A stretch of 64,000 nucleotides of DNA from an uncultured Desulfobacter sp. (GTDB taxonomy: Bacteria > Desulfobacterota > Desulfobacteria > Desulfobacterales > Desulfobacteraceae), in the NCBI RefSeq assembly GCF_963665355.1, contig NZ_OY762229.1:5084001-5148000 (forward strand), given 5' to 3'. The position numbers were made by a program, and so were the translations under genes. The first letter of the stretch is position 1, and each line of letters opens with the position of its first letter. The notes beneath the pieces are model-generated. The model saw only the letters and a list, made by a program, of their open reading frames with translations, searched no databases and had not been told where the DNA came from. Below are positions 1 to 9,130 of the stretch, in pieces.

Positions 1-829
1 CATTGGAAATATCACGCTGCACACACACATAATTGGTAATGTCACCATTTTCATCTTTGACTGACGAGATGGTCATGTCCGCAGTATATAATGCACCATC
101 TCTTTTTTTGTTGACCATACTGCCGCTCCACATGCGTCCGGAACTTATGGCGGCCCACAGGTTAATATAAAACTGCCTGTCGTGTTTATGGCTCCTGAGC
201 ATGCGCAGATCCATACCGATGCAGTCCGGCCGGCAATACCCGGTCTGATGCTCAAATGCCAAGTTAACATACTCAATGATCCCCTCGGAATTTGTAATAA
301 AAATTGCCTGGGGGGACTGTTCCATGGCAGCAAGAAGCAGCTCTCTCTCTTTTTGAGATTGTTCTTTTTCTGCAACATTTCTTTTCTGGGTGGTGATATC
401 CTGAACGGTGACGGTCCTGCCTTTTGAAAAATCAATTTCATCAATGAGGCCATAGGTAAGGCTGACGTCAATCATTCGGCCGTCTTTGGTCCGCCACTTG
501 GCTTCAATGCTTTTACGGCCATACAGGACATCATGGTGGGCTTTCTGGCTTATAATGTCCCGGTACGACACCTCATCAGGAAAAAACATTCTTGTATCAG
601 AGCCTGTCAACTCCGCCATGGAGTAGCCGGTTATTTCACATAAGCACCTGTTTGCACGGACAATCTTCTGATCAATCAATACGGCTAAGCCTATGGGCGC
701 GGTTTTAAAAATACATTCAATGTTACGGAAATCTTTAAGTTTGGCAATGTCTTGTTTTAAAGTGACATTTTCAAACTCAAGCGCTTGAATTTTTTCTTCT
801 AAATTTCTATATGACTCTCTTTGAGACAT
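1..829 (-). CDS. PAS-domain sensor protein, C-terminal part outside window
   Basis: The reading frame is open from an ATG at 829 (AGG six bases upstream; an ATG at 835 is also possible) to the window edge, giving 276 codons of an incomplete protein. A short heptad-like coiled coil (about residues 5-35) is followed by two PAS domains (about 38-160 and 165-275). The first contains a GYS-x-x-EL stretch and ends in a PAC-like VQDITTQKR. The second has QSPQAIFITNSEG and ends in CVQRDIS. PAS domains of this kind sense small ligands, redox or partner proteins in the cytoplasm. No membrane segment is seen. The output domain (histidine kinase, GGDEF or other) lies outside the window, so the function beyond sensing cannot be stated. 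The frame is clear and the PAS assignment firm. Confidence 0.85.
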   Translation of the reverse strand, partial: MSQRESYRNLEEKIQALEFENVTLKQDIAKLKDFRNIECIFKTAPIGLAVLIDQKIVRANRCLCEITGYSMAELTGSDTRMFFPDEVSYRDIISQKAHHDVLYGRKSIEAKWRTKDGRMIDVSLTYGLIDEIDFSKGRTVTVQDITTQKRNVAEKEQSQKERELLLAAMEQSPQAIFITNSEGIIEYVNLAFEHQTGYCRPDCIGMDLRMLRSHKHDRQFYINLWAAISSGRMWSGSMVNKKRDGALYTADMTISSVKDENGDITNYVCVQRDISN

Positions 830-1096
830 ACGCATCCTGAAAAAGCAGCCGTTGTTATAAATTTATCTAAATATTAAATATATTTTTATACTATTATCTG
901 AAAATAGAATTAATTGACAAGAAAAATTTTTTACACAATTTCGCATTAAAGAGATCCAAAGAGTTGTGTTAAAGATTGATATGACCACAATGAATGGTAT
1001 ATAATACCAAATTCGGTTGCATCCGGAAGGTGTACGGATTTGATGTCAAAAAACACTTTTGCTTGCAACCCAACAAAAGATATGGAGGTTATTGCG

Positions 1097-1528
1097 TTGT
1101 ATTCAAAAATTGTAATTTTAGATTTCCCGCCCCAAGAGGCCCAAAAGCCCATCGTCTGTCAGCTCGTAAAAAAGTATGACCTGATGTTTAATATCCTGAA
1201 AGCACAAATATCTTCAAAAAGTGAAGGGCATATGGTGCTTGAGATCTCTTCTGCCGGAAAATCCGCGTTTAACAAAGGGATCGCTTATCTAAAAGAACAG
1301 GGTGTCCATGTATCCACCCCTGAACATAAAATCTACAAGGACGAAGAGATATGCACCCATTGCGGCGCATGTATTGCGGTCTGCCCCACAGACGCCCTGT
1401 ACATTAAACGTCCTGAAATGGAAGTGATATTTGACCAGGAAAAATGCAGTCTGTGTGAGCGCTGTCTTCTGACATGCCCCACCCGGGCCATGGGACTGTT
1501 CAGCAAAGATATAAAAGAAACCGCCTGA
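1097..1528 (+). CDS. NIL-domain ferredoxin (NIL/Fer protein)
   Basis: An N-terminal NIL domain (about residues 1-75; the domain also found at the C terminus of MetN methionine transporters) is followed by two 4Fe-4S motifs, CTHCGACIAVCP and CSLCERCLLTCP. I prefer the TTG at 1097 as start: GGAGG sits eight bases upstream and the protein then begins (M)YSKIVILDFP, as is usual for the family; an ATG at 1040 would add 19 residues. In methanogens and sulfate reducers a NIL/Fer protein works with a COG1900 partner in reductive sulfur insertion to make homocysteine (known for the family). Here the stop overlaps the ATG of mnmA (ATGA), so translation is coupled to a tRNA thiolase. A role in electron or sulfur supply to MnmA is inference. 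Confidence 0.85.
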   Translation: MYSKIVILDFPPQEAQKPIVCQLVKKYDLMFNILKAQISSKSEGHMVLEISSAGKSAFNKGIAYLKEQGVHVSTPEHKIYKDEEICTHCGACIAVCPTDALYIKRPEMEVIFDQEKCSLCERCLLTCPTRAMGLFSKDIKETA

Positions 1529-2574
1529 TGTCTGACCCACCGGTTGTGGCCGTGGCACTGAGCGGCGGAATAGATTCCCTGGCAGCAGGGTTTCTGATCA
1601 AACAGCGTTTTGAGAAGGTTTTCGGCATTCATTTCACCACAGGCTATGAAAAGAGAATACCAAACGTATCAGCCCTGGCTTCTGTTCTTGGCTTTCCCGT
1701 GCATACCATAGATCTGTCCAGCCAGTTTCAAACCAGTGTGGTTGATTATTTTGTGTCAACTTACATGGCCGGGAAAACACCCAATCCATGCCTTGTCTGC
1801 AACATGCAGATAAAATTTAAGGCGTTGTTTGACCATGCACGAAAGCTTGGGGCGGATCTGATGGCAACCGGACATTATGCCACAGTGGTCAACAGATACA
1901 CCCCAGACACAGAAGAAAACCATCAGGCATGGCTTGAAAAGGGCGCAGACCTTAATAAGGACCAGTCTTATTTTCTATCCATGCTTTCCCATAAAATTTT
2001 AGACAGGGTGGTGTTTCCGTTGGCTGGTTTTACCAAAGCCCATGTCCGGCATATTGCAGGGCAACACAACCTTGTGCCGATTATGCCCAATGAAAGCCAG
2101 GATATCTGTTTTTTGCCGGAAAAAAATCACGGGGCATTCATCAACGCCCAGACCAATGCTTCCATCAGCCCCGGCCCCGTGGTTGACGGTCATGGCAAAA
2201 TCGTTGGGTCCCATCAGGGGCTGCACACATTTACAGTTGGTCAACGCAAAGGCATCAATATTCCGGGTCCCGCACCCTATTATGTAAAAAAAATTGATAT
2301 GAACACCAACACCCTCCATGTGTGCTTTAAATCTGATCTTGCGGAAAAACAGATGAAGGTTGAACAGATTGTCTGGAATTATCCCGAAAAAGTTGGAATC
2401 CGGGATCTTTCGGTTCAGATCCGGTACGGCCACAAGGCTGCCCCTGCCAAACTTGACTGGGATAAATCTTGTGCCATTGTAACATTTGACACACCCCAAA
2501 ACGCGGTAACGCCCGGCCAGGCAGCGGTATTTTATTGCAGGAACCGTGTATTGGGTGCGGGTCTGATCCATTAG
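1528..2574 (+). CDS. mnmA: tRNA-specific 2-thiouridylase MnmA
   Basis: MnmA adenylates and thiolates U34 of tRNA-Lys, -Glu and -Gln in the cytoplasm. The start is the ATG overlapping the stop of the upstream NIL ferredoxin; it puts the PP-loop SGGIDS at residues 12-17. The catalytic cysteines are present: Cys88 in NPCLVCN (with Cys91 forming CxxC) and Cys194 in ESQDICF. The tRNA-recognition GHYA and the C-terminal beta-barrel region with GQRKGI are also present. At 348 residues it is slightly short for the family (about 360-370). It forms a two-gene coupled unit with the ferredoxin and is followed by another tRNA sulfur-modification gene, mtaB. Identification is firm; the ferredoxin link is contextual. 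Confidence 0.95.
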   Translation: MSDPPVVAVALSGGIDSLAAGFLIKQRFEKVFGIHFTTGYEKRIPNVSALASVLGFPVHTIDLSSQFQTSVVDYFVSTYMAGKTPNPCLVCNMQIKFKALFDHARKLGADLMATGHYATVVNRYTPDTEENHQAWLEKGADLNKDQSYFLSMLSHKILDRVVFPLAGFTKAHVRHIAGQHNLVPIMPNESQDICFLPEKNHGAFINAQTNASISPGPVVDGHGKIVGSHQGLHTFTVGQRKGINIPGPAPYYVKKIDMNTNTLHVCFKSDLAEKQMKVEQIVWNYPEKVGIRDLSVQIRYGHKAAPAKLDWDKSCAIVTFDTPQNAVTPGQAAVFYCRNRVLGAGLIH

Positions 2575-2587
2575 TCATCCAATTAGC

Positions 2588-2639
2588 AATCCAACTTAGT
2601 CACCCGATTTAGTAATCCAACTTAGTCACCCGATTTAGT
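2588..2639 (+). repeat. 26-bp direct tandem repeat (two copies) between mnmA and mtaB
   Basis: Two perfect 26-bp units lie at 2588-2613 and 2614-2639, followed by the first eight bases of a third. The array fills most of the 71-bp gap between mnmA and mtaB, so the mtaB start codon at 2646 has no purine-rich Shine-Dalgarno sequence in front of it. The repeat unit also resembles the preceding 13 bases (partial copy). Confidence 0.9.
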
Positions 2640-2645
2640 AATCCA

Positions 2646-3995
2646 ATGAATAAAAAAACTTTTTATATTGAAAGCCTTGGCTGTAAAGTCAATCAATATG
2701 AATCCGACGGCATTGCCGCAAACCTTGAAGCCCATGGATTTTCAAGGGTGGACAAGGGCTGCCCCGCTGATATCTGCATCATCAACACCTGTGCTGTGAC
2801 CTCCAGGGCCGGTATGCAGTCCCGCCAGGAAACCAGAAAACTGATCCGTGAAAATCCCGATGCAACCGTAATTGTCACCGGATGCCATGCCCAGACAGAC
2901 CCGGAACAGGTTAAAAAAATTTCAGGAGTGGATCTCATAGTGTGCCACCAGGATAAAAACCTGATCCCTGAATACCTGGTCCAGAACCCACCTGAAAAAG
3001 ATTTATTTGCATTCAGAAAACCGGAATACGGCAAAGGCGCATGTTTTGCACAATTTGCGGAAGCAGACCATCCCGTATCGGGCAAAATGACCCGGGCCTA
3101 CCTGAAAATCCAGGACGGATGCAATCAGTTCTGTACCTATTGCATTATCCCCTATGCCAGGGGGACATCCGTATCCATGCCTTTCGACCAGGTTATGGCC
3201 CATGTTTCAGGGTTGAGCCGGCAGGGATTCAAAGAGGTCATTCTGACAGGTATTCACACAGGGTTATATGGCCAGGATTTAAATCCTGAAACCTCTTTGA
3301 CACAACTTGTAAAGACCCTTGACGAAAAACGGCTGGTTGATCAGATAAGGATCTCCTCCATTGAGCCCAATGAAATAACCGATGCACTCATTCCAATGGC
3401 CCGTCCCGGCCATATTTTATGTGATCACTTTCATATCCCGTTGCAGTCAGGGGACAATGGGGTACTGTCCCGCATGAAGCGCCCCTACACTGTTGAACAG
3501 TTTTCAGACATCATACACAGCATCCATAGCACCCTGCCCCATGCAGGTATCGGCCTGGACGTGATCATGGGGTTTCCCGGAGAGACAGACAAGTCATTTG
3601 AAAACACATACAAGCTTGTTGAGGGACTGCCCGTATCCTATCTTCATGTATTTCCCTATTCACCAAGAAAAGGGACCCCGGCATGGCATTTCATCCCAAA
3701 GGTTTCGTCAGCCGCGGCTAAAAAAAGAGCCGCACAGATGCGCGGGCTTGGTGAACAAAAACATGAGGATTTTATCAAGGCAAACCAGGGTCGGGTTCTC
3801 AGGGGGCTGATTCAAAATCAAAGGGATTCGCGCACAGGCATGCTTAAGGCAGTCACAACCAACTACCTGACCGTTTTTATTAAAAACGAAAAGGATGTGT
3901 CAGAAAACCCGGACAACCTCAAAGGAGAAATCGTTAACATTAAATTTGATCAATTGGGCAACGGCTGTGGTCTTCTCGGCCGGATTATCCCCTGA
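2646..3995 (+). CDS. mtaB: tRNA (N6-threonylcarbamoyladenosine(37)-C2)-methylthiotransferase MtaB
   Basis: A radical-SAM methylthiotransferase that converts t6A37 to ms2t6A in ANN-decoding tRNAs. The N-terminal UPF0004 domain binds an auxiliary 4Fe-4S cluster through Cys13 (LGCKVNQYES), Cys49 (NTCAV) and Cys80 (TGCHAQ). The radical-SAM cluster ligands are Cys159, Cys163 and Cys166 in the CNQFCTYC stretch. A C-terminal TRAM-like region follows. GCKVNQ and full length (449 residues) favour MtaB over MiaB and RimO. The ATG at 2646 is preceded by a tandem repeat instead of a clear ribosome-binding site. The gene probably belongs to the same transcript as the ferredoxin and mnmA. Confidence 0.93.
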   Translation: MNKKTFYIESLGCKVNQYESDGIAANLEAHGFSRVDKGCPADICIINTCAVTSRAGMQSRQETRKLIRENPDATVIVTGCHAQTDPEQVKKISGVDLIVCHQDKNLIPEYLVQNPPEKDLFAFRKPEYGKGACFAQFAEADHPVSGKMTRAYLKIQDGCNQFCTYCIIPYARGTSVSMPFDQVMAHVSGLSRQGFKEVILTGIHTGLYGQDLNPETSLTQLVKTLDEKRLVDQIRISSIEPNEITDALIPMARPGHILCDHFHIPLQSGDNGVLSRMKRPYTVEQFSDIIHSIHSTLPHAGIGLDVIMGFPGETDKSFENTYKLVEGLPVSYLHVFPYSPRKGTPAWHFIPKVSSAAAKKRAAQMRGLGEQKHEDFIKANQGRVLRGLIQNQRDSRTGMLKAVTTNYLTVFIKNEKDVSENPDNLKGEIVNIKFDQLGNGCGLLGRIIP

Positions 3996-4009
3996 CAGCC
4001 TGTGGTTGT

Positions 4010-4777
4010 TCAAAATCCCCTGATCTTCCTGATATGTTCGTAAGCATCCTGAATTTCAGTGAATTTATCCGTTGCGAACTTAACAAATTCCTCGGGCAGC
4101 CCCTTGGCCTGGATTTTATCCGGGTGATACTCCTGGACCAGGGTCCGGTACTGTTTTTTAATCTCTTCGTTACTGGCATTTTCATCGCACTTGAGTACAG
4201 CGTAATAGGGATCGGATTTTTTTACATACCTGGATTTAAGCCGGTTAAATTCGGACTGGGAGAAATTGAAAATCCTGGTGGCTGACAAAATCATCTGCTC
4301 CTCGGCGTCAGAAATATTTCCGTCAGCCGAAGATACCCTGAACAGCACATCCATCATCAACTCTATGATATTGGCCTGGTATTTAAACACCGAATAAAAC
4401 TGCCGTGCAAAATCCTCAAAGGTCTGGGAAGAGGTCACGGCGTTTCTGAAAATATTTTGGGCCGTTTCACGGCTTGCCTGGTCAAGTTGAAGATCGTTGA
4501 TCATAAATTTCTCAACAACCTTTATCTCCTCCTCATTGATCCGGCCATCTGCTTTGCTGATTTTAGCCAGCATGGAAAATGCGGCTGTAAAAAACACAAG
4601 TTGGGCCTCTTCGTTGGAGGACAGTACCTGTCCCTTGCCACCGGGAATGGAACGTAAATATTCATCCTCTCTTCTATCCACAAAAGCGTGGCCAAATGCA
4701 GCCCCTGCCACAGCACCCAGCGGACCGCCCAAAGCCAGTCCGATGGTGCCACCTATCATTTTTCCAAGCCAACTCAT
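4010..4777 (-). CDS. djlA: TerB/J-domain co-chaperone (DjlA-like)
   Basis: The N terminus has a glycine-rich hydrophobic stretch (about residues 8-30, GGTIGLALGGPLGAVAG) that could be a membrane hairpin as in DjlA. Residues about 55-175 form a TerB-like helical domain (ADGRINEEE and SADGNISDAEE are its acidic repeats). Residues about 190-255 form a J domain with the HPD tripeptide that stimulates DnaK. This order is typical of DjlA/TerB-J proteins. The gene is convergent with mtaB (14 bp between stops). AGG lies before the ATG at 4777. Domain assignment is firm; the symbol is by analogy. Confidence 0.82.
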   Translation of the reverse strand: MSWLGKMIGGTIGLALGGPLGAVAGAAFGHAFVDRREDEYLRSIPGGKGQVLSSNEEAQLVFFTAAFSMLAKISKADGRINEEEIKVVEKFMINDLQLDQASRETAQNIFRNAVTSSQTFEDFARQFYSVFKYQANIIELMMDVLFRVSSADGNISDAEEQMILSATRIFNFSQSEFNRLKSRYVKKSDPYYAVLKCDENASNEEIKKQYRTLVQEYHPDKIQAKGLPEEFVKFATDKFTEIQDAYEHIRKIRGF

Positions 4778-4894
4778 ATAAAAAACCTTTGAATTTTCTT
4801 TCGCTATTAGGGCTTTACCCTTGTCACAAAATCAAAGATTATATATAAACACTTAAGTCCTCATCGTCAAACCAATAACGGGAAAAAGCAGATC

Positions 4895-5158
4895 GTGCTG
4901 ATTAAAAACATCGTGGGAACGATTATTGTGCTTTTAAACATGGCCGGCCTGGGATACCTCTTTTTTCTTGGGATTGCAGGATTTTTTGGTCACCACCACA
5001 CAGATGAAGATGATGAATTCAATACCGTTGCAACACCTGAGGTCAATACAGGAAAACCTGTTGTCATTGACGAAGACATTATTCCCGATGAGGAGGATCT
5101 TTTGAAGGACATGGATCTTTCTGATCTTGACAAACTGGATTTCAACGATCCAGAATAA
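4895..5158 (+). CDS. small membrane protein with acidic tail, unknown function
   Basis: An 87-residue protein starting at GTG 4895. One hydrophobic segment (about residues 5-32) is followed by a short His-rich bend (GHHHTDEDDE) and a strongly acidic C-terminal tail with repeated LxxMDLSDLDKLDF-like acidic-leucine spacing. The arrangement predicts a single-pass inner-membrane protein with a negatively charged soluble tail. It lies 28 bp upstream of the BON lipoprotein and is probably cotranscribed with it. I recognise no family. Confidence 0.6.
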   Translation: MLIKNIVGTIIVLLNMAGLGYLFFLGIAGFFGHHHTDEDDEFNTVATPEVNTGKPVVIDEDIIPDEEDLLKDMDLSDLDKLDFNDPE

Positions 5159-5186
5159 AGCAGTGCCAAGCCCAATAACCAGCGAT

Positions 5187-5588
5187 ATGCCAAAAAAATC
5201 AGATTACACAACGAAATACGCCATTGTCTGTGCATTTGTTTTGTTCTTAATGTCGGGGTGTGCATCCCAGAATCCCAATGCCGGGTCACCGGTATACTAT
5301 CAATTAGATTCAGAACAGCGCACCCGCTCCCCTGTAACTTTTGTCAGCGACACGGTGCTCATGGCCAGGGTAAAATCCAAATTCATGTCCGATGACATGG
5401 TCAATGACGAAGGTATACACGTCAAGGTCCGTCATGGGGTTGTCTACCTTGACGGCTGTGTCGCCGATATCTACCAGCGCCGTATGGCCCAGGATCTGGC
5501 CGGAAGTATTGACGGGGTGGTCCAGGTGATCAGCCGCCTTAAGGTCACCAATCCGGGCACTGTTTTTATGAACACAGACATCAGGTAA
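5187..5588 (+). CDS. BON-domain lipoprotein
   Basis: The protein begins with a basic stretch and a hydrophobic signal ending in the lipobox LMSGC (lipidated Cys about residue 25), then carries a single BON domain (about residues 55-125: VKSKFMSDDMVNDEGIHVKV, GVVYLDGCV, AQDLAGSIDGVVQVISRLKV). BON domains bind phospholipid or peptidoglycan and occur in periplasmic proteins such as OsmY and DolP, so an outer-membrane or periplasmic maintenance role is likely. I chose ATG 5187 because it gives a canonical lipoprotein signal; an upstream GTG at 5163 is possible. Its 3' end overlaps the 3' end of dnaE by eight bases (convergent). Confidence 0.8.
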   Translation: MPKKSDYTTKYAIVCAFVLFLMSGCASQNPNAGSPVYYQLDSEQRTRSPVTFVSDTVLMARVKSKFMSDDMVNDEGIHVKVRHGVVYLDGCVADIYQRRMAQDLAGSIDGVVQVISRLKVTNPGTVFMNTDIR

Positions 5589-8500
5589 GTTGTTTTTTGG
5601 GCCAGCGTTTTTTCTTTTTCACCTTCTCTTTGACAGGTGCGCATCTGGTTTCAATGCTGCCGGGCCCAAGTATAGTTTCAATTTCCTGGAAAAGACCGGG
5701 ACAGGCATCGGACTTGTACTCATCCGACAACTTGACCATCACATCAGGATGTTCTGCATCAATGTGAATATTGAACAAAGAGACACAATTTCCGGGATAT
5801 CGTTCAATCACGGGCTTGAGCTGATCAAACACATCAGTTCCATGACGGTTGGCATCCACCAGCATGACAATGCCTGCCGCCCAGAGGGTTTCCGCCTGGG
5901 TTGCCGGGACAATGGCCTGGCCCAACAGCTTGATCGTATTCTCTTTCTTTTGAACTTCGGCCTCGACAATAACAACCTGCTCCTGGGACAGAAAGGTATG
6001 GGTCCCGGCATAAAGTTCAGGAAACACCACCAGCTCCACGGTTGAATACTGGTCCTCAATATTACAAAAAGCCATGAGGTCCCCTTTTTTGGTTTTATGA
6101 ACTTTTTGCACCTTCAGGTTCCCGCCGATGCGGATCATCTGTTCATCTTCAACGTCTTGAAGGGTAACAGTATTAACACTGGCAAACTTGCGTATGATCT
6201 CCGCATAATTATCCATGGGGTGGCCGGTGATGTAAAACCCCAGGGCTTCTTTTTCAAGCTCCAGTAAAACCTTGCCCTCCCACTCGTCCATGTCAGGTAT
6301 TCTTGGGATACTGGAGGGAAGGCTGATCCCCACACCTAAATCTGCAAACAGATCCAGCTGGGCATCTGCTTTCTCCTTCTGGATCCTGGAGCCGTGATCC
6401 AGGGCATCTTCAAGCACAGCCATCATCTGGGCGCGTTTGTCGTTGGTGGAGTCAAACGCCCCGCATTTAATCAGGGCTTCAAGAACTTTTTTATTGGCCT
6501 TGGTCAAATTCACCCGTTCGCAGAAATTATAAAGGCTGGTATAGTCCCCTTCCTTTTCACGGTTTTCCACAATAGATTCAATGGCAGCCTCGCCCACGCC
6601 TTTAATGGCGGCCAGGCCAAAACGGATGCAATCATTATCCACATTGAAAAAGGCATCACTCTGATTGACATCCGGGGGCAGCACCTTGATGTTATGGGCT
6701 TTGCATTCATCCATGTACTTGAGCACCGCATCGGAGTTGCTGCGTTCGGAGGTCATCAGGGCCGCGATGAATTCAACGGGAAAATGGGCTTTGAGAAATG
6801 CGGTCTGAAAGGCAATCAGCGCGTAGGCTGCTGAATGGGACTTATTGAAGCCGTAGCCGCCAAATTTTTCCATGAGGTTAAAAAGCTCTTCAGCCTTTTT
6901 GGGATCATGGCCGTTTTCCTGGGCACCCTTCATAAAAAGGGTACGGTGCTCCTCCATCATGGCGGCAATCTTTTTTCCCATGGCCTTTCGAAGCCCGTCA
7001 GCCTGGGCCATGCTGTAATTGGCAAGGACGCCGGCAATCTTCATGACCTGCTCCTGGTACAGGATGACCCCGTAGGTCTCTTCAAGTACAGGCTCCAATT
7101 CGGGAAACAGGTATATCACAGGTTCCCGGCCATGCTTTCGTTCCACATAGTTGTCTGCCATGCCCGAATCCAAAGGGCCTGGCCGGTAGAGTGCCACAAG
7201 CGCCACAATGTCTGAAAAACTGGCCGGTTTAAGCCGGGAGATCAGTTCTTTCATGCCGGAGCTTTCAAGCTGGAACACCCCTGTGGTATCGGAATTTTGC
7301 AAAAGTTCAAAGGTTTTTTGATCTGAATAATCAAGGTGAAGCAAATCCGGCGGAGTCTTACCCTGTTTTTCAATCAGGGCAATGCAGTTTTTAATAACGG
7401 TTAGATTTCGAAGACCCAGGAAATCAAATTTCACAAGCCCCTGTTTTTCAGTGTAGTTCATGTCAAACTGGGTAATGGTCTCACCGTCCTTACCCTTGAA
7501 CAAGGGCAGATACTCACACAGAGGCTTATCGGATACCACAACACCTGCGGCATGGGTGGATGCATGCCGGGGCAGACCTTCGAGCAGCATGGCCACTTCG
7601 AGCATCTGGGTTTTGACTTGGGTTTCGCTGCATTTTTCCTGGATGGCCGGGACCTCTTCCAATGCCTTTTTCAAATTTTTGGCCGTGTCGGGTATCATTT
7701 TGGCCACTTCGTCCACTTCGGAAAGGGGAACATTCAGGGCTCTTCCCACATCCCGGATTACGGCCTTGGCTTTAAGTTTTCCAAAGGTAATGATCTGGCA
7801 CACATATTCAGGGCCGCCGTAGCGTTCAACCGTATAATTGTAGACATGCTCCCGGCCCTCAATGCAGAAGTCCACGTCAATATCAGGCATGGAGATACGG
7901 GCCGGGTTCAGGAACCGTTCAAAAATCAGCCCGTGCTCAATGGGATCAAGGGCTGTAATCCCCATGGCATAGGCCACCATGGAACCCGCCGCAGACCCCC
8001 TGCCCGGCCCCACCGGCACCCCGATCTTTCGCGCATGGCCGATAAAATCAGCCACAATGAGAAAGTAGCCCGGGAACCCCATTTTAAGGATAATATCAAT
8101 CTCGTAGTTAATCCGCTCTCTGTAGACTTGTTCATCAATGTCAGGCGTCTTTTCCTTGATCTTGGCAAGGCGTTCTTCAAACCCCTCCATGGCAAGTTTT
8201 TTAAACAACTGGTCCTCGGACAGACCATCGCCAAGGTCATACCGGGGGAAATGATATGTTTTCTTGCCGAAATCCACCTGGCACATATCTGCAATGAGCT
8301 TTGTGTTGGCTATGGCATCGGGAAAATGGCCAAGGGTCTCGGCCATCTCCTGTCTGGATTTAAAATAGAGCTGATCGGAATCAAATTTAAACCGGTCGGC
8401 ATTGTCAAAGGTATCCCCGGTCTGGATGCATAAAAGGATTTCATGGGCTTTGGCATCGCCCTTGGAAAGATAATGGCAGTCGTTGGTGGCCACCATGGGA

Positions 8501-9111
8501 ATGGAAAGCCGCTTGCTCATGTCAAGCAGACCGCTGTTCAGACGGTGCTGGACTTCCATCCCATTTTCCTGGACTTCAAGAAAGAAATTTCCCTCGCCTA
8601 ATGTTTCAAGATAAAACCGTGCCAGTTCATCTGCTTTTGCCTGGTTACCTTCCAGAATGGCCTGGGGGATATCTCCTTTGAGACAGGCGGAAAGCCCCAC
8701 AAGGCCCCTGGCATGTTCAGCCAGAAGTGCCTTGTCGATTCTGGGTTTAAAATAAAACCCCTGGAGCTGGGCCACGGATACCAGTTTGCAAAGGTTGGCG
8801 TACCCTTCCCTGTCTTTGGCTAAAAGGACCAGATGGCTCAACCCTTTCCGATCCAGCTGGGTCCGGTCATTCAAGGTCCTGGGCGCCACGTAGACTTCGC
8901 AGCCCAATATGGGTTTGATGCCGGCCTTCAGGGCCTTTTCATAAAACTCGGCAGCACCGAACATGGTCCCGTGATCTGTAATGGACACGGCATCCATGCC
9001 GTATTCCGTACATCTTTTCATCAGATCGTTCAGCCGGATGGCCCCGTCAAGCAGGGAGTACTCGGTATGCAGATGCAGGTGGTAAAACGGTATATCCTGA
9101 TTATCGGTCAT
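5581..9111 (-). CDS. dnaE: DNA polymerase III subunit alpha (DnaE)
   Basis: The replicative polymerase catalytic subunit, 1176 residues, matching the DnaE1 family. The N-terminal PHP domain starts with HLHTEYSLLDGAI. The palm contains GPGRGSAAGS and the catalytic PDIDVDF aspartates (about residue 400). The fingers, the GGYGFNKSH stretch, tandem HhH region and a C-terminal OB fold (IRIGGNLKVQKV) follow. The tail ends with a basic KKKKRWPKKQ cluster. It lies 19 bp downstream of guaB on the same strand and is probably cotranscribed with it. The ATG has no strong ribosome-binding site, which suggests coupling to guaB translation. Confidence 0.97.
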   Translation of the reverse strand: MTDNQDIPFYHLHLHTEYSLLDGAIRLNDLMKRCTEYGMDAVSITDHGTMFGAAEFYEKALKAGIKPILGCEVYVAPRTLNDRTQLDRKGLSHLVLLAKDREGYANLCKLVSVAQLQGFYFKPRIDKALLAEHARGLVGLSACLKGDIPQAILEGNQAKADELARFYLETLGEGNFFLEVQENGMEVQHRLNSGLLDMSKRLSIPMVATNDCHYLSKGDAKAHEILLCIQTGDTFDNADRFKFDSDQLYFKSRQEMAETLGHFPDAIANTKLIADMCQVDFGKKTYHFPRYDLGDGLSEDQLFKKLAMEGFEERLAKIKEKTPDIDEQVYRERINYEIDIILKMGFPGYFLIVADFIGHARKIGVPVGPGRGSAAGSMVAYAMGITALDPIEHGLIFERFLNPARISMPDIDVDFCIEGREHVYNYTVERYGGPEYVCQIITFGKLKAKAVIRDVGRALNVPLSEVDEVAKMIPDTAKNLKKALEEVPAIQEKCSETQVKTQMLEVAMLLEGLPRHASTHAAGVVVSDKPLCEYLPLFKGKDGETITQFDMNYTEKQGLVKFDFLGLRNLTVIKNCIALIEKQGKTPPDLLHLDYSDQKTFELLQNSDTTGVFQLESSGMKELISRLKPASFSDIVALVALYRPGPLDSGMADNYVERKHGREPVIYLFPELEPVLEETYGVILYQEQVMKIAGVLANYSMAQADGLRKAMGKKIAAMMEEHRTLFMKGAQENGHDPKKAEELFNLMEKFGGYGFNKSHSAAYALIAFQTAFLKAHFPVEFIAALMTSERSNSDAVLKYMDECKAHNIKVLPPDVNQSDAFFNVDNDCIRFGLAAIKGVGEAAIESIVENREKEGDYTSLYNFCERVNLTKANKKVLEALIKCGAFDSTNDKRAQMMAVLEDALDHGSRIQKEKADAQLDLFADLGVGISLPSSIPRIPDMDEWEGKVLLELEKEALGFYITGHPMDNYAEIIRKFASVNTVTLQDVEDEQMIRIGGNLKVQKVHKTKKGDLMAFCNIEDQYSTVELVVFPELYAGTHTFLSQEQVVIVEAEVQKKENTIKLLGQAIVPATQAETLWAAGIVMLVDANRHGTDVFDQLKPVIERYPGNCVSLFNIHIDAEHPDVMVKLSDEYKSDACPGLFQEIETILGPGSIETRCAPVKEKVKKKKRWPKKQLT

Positions 9112-9130
9112 GACAGATTAATTGCTTTCT

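Noticed and set aside
7552..8433. 293-codon plus-strand frame inside dnaE
   Set aside because: It lies fully antisense to the conserved polymerase domain and has no recognisable protein features.
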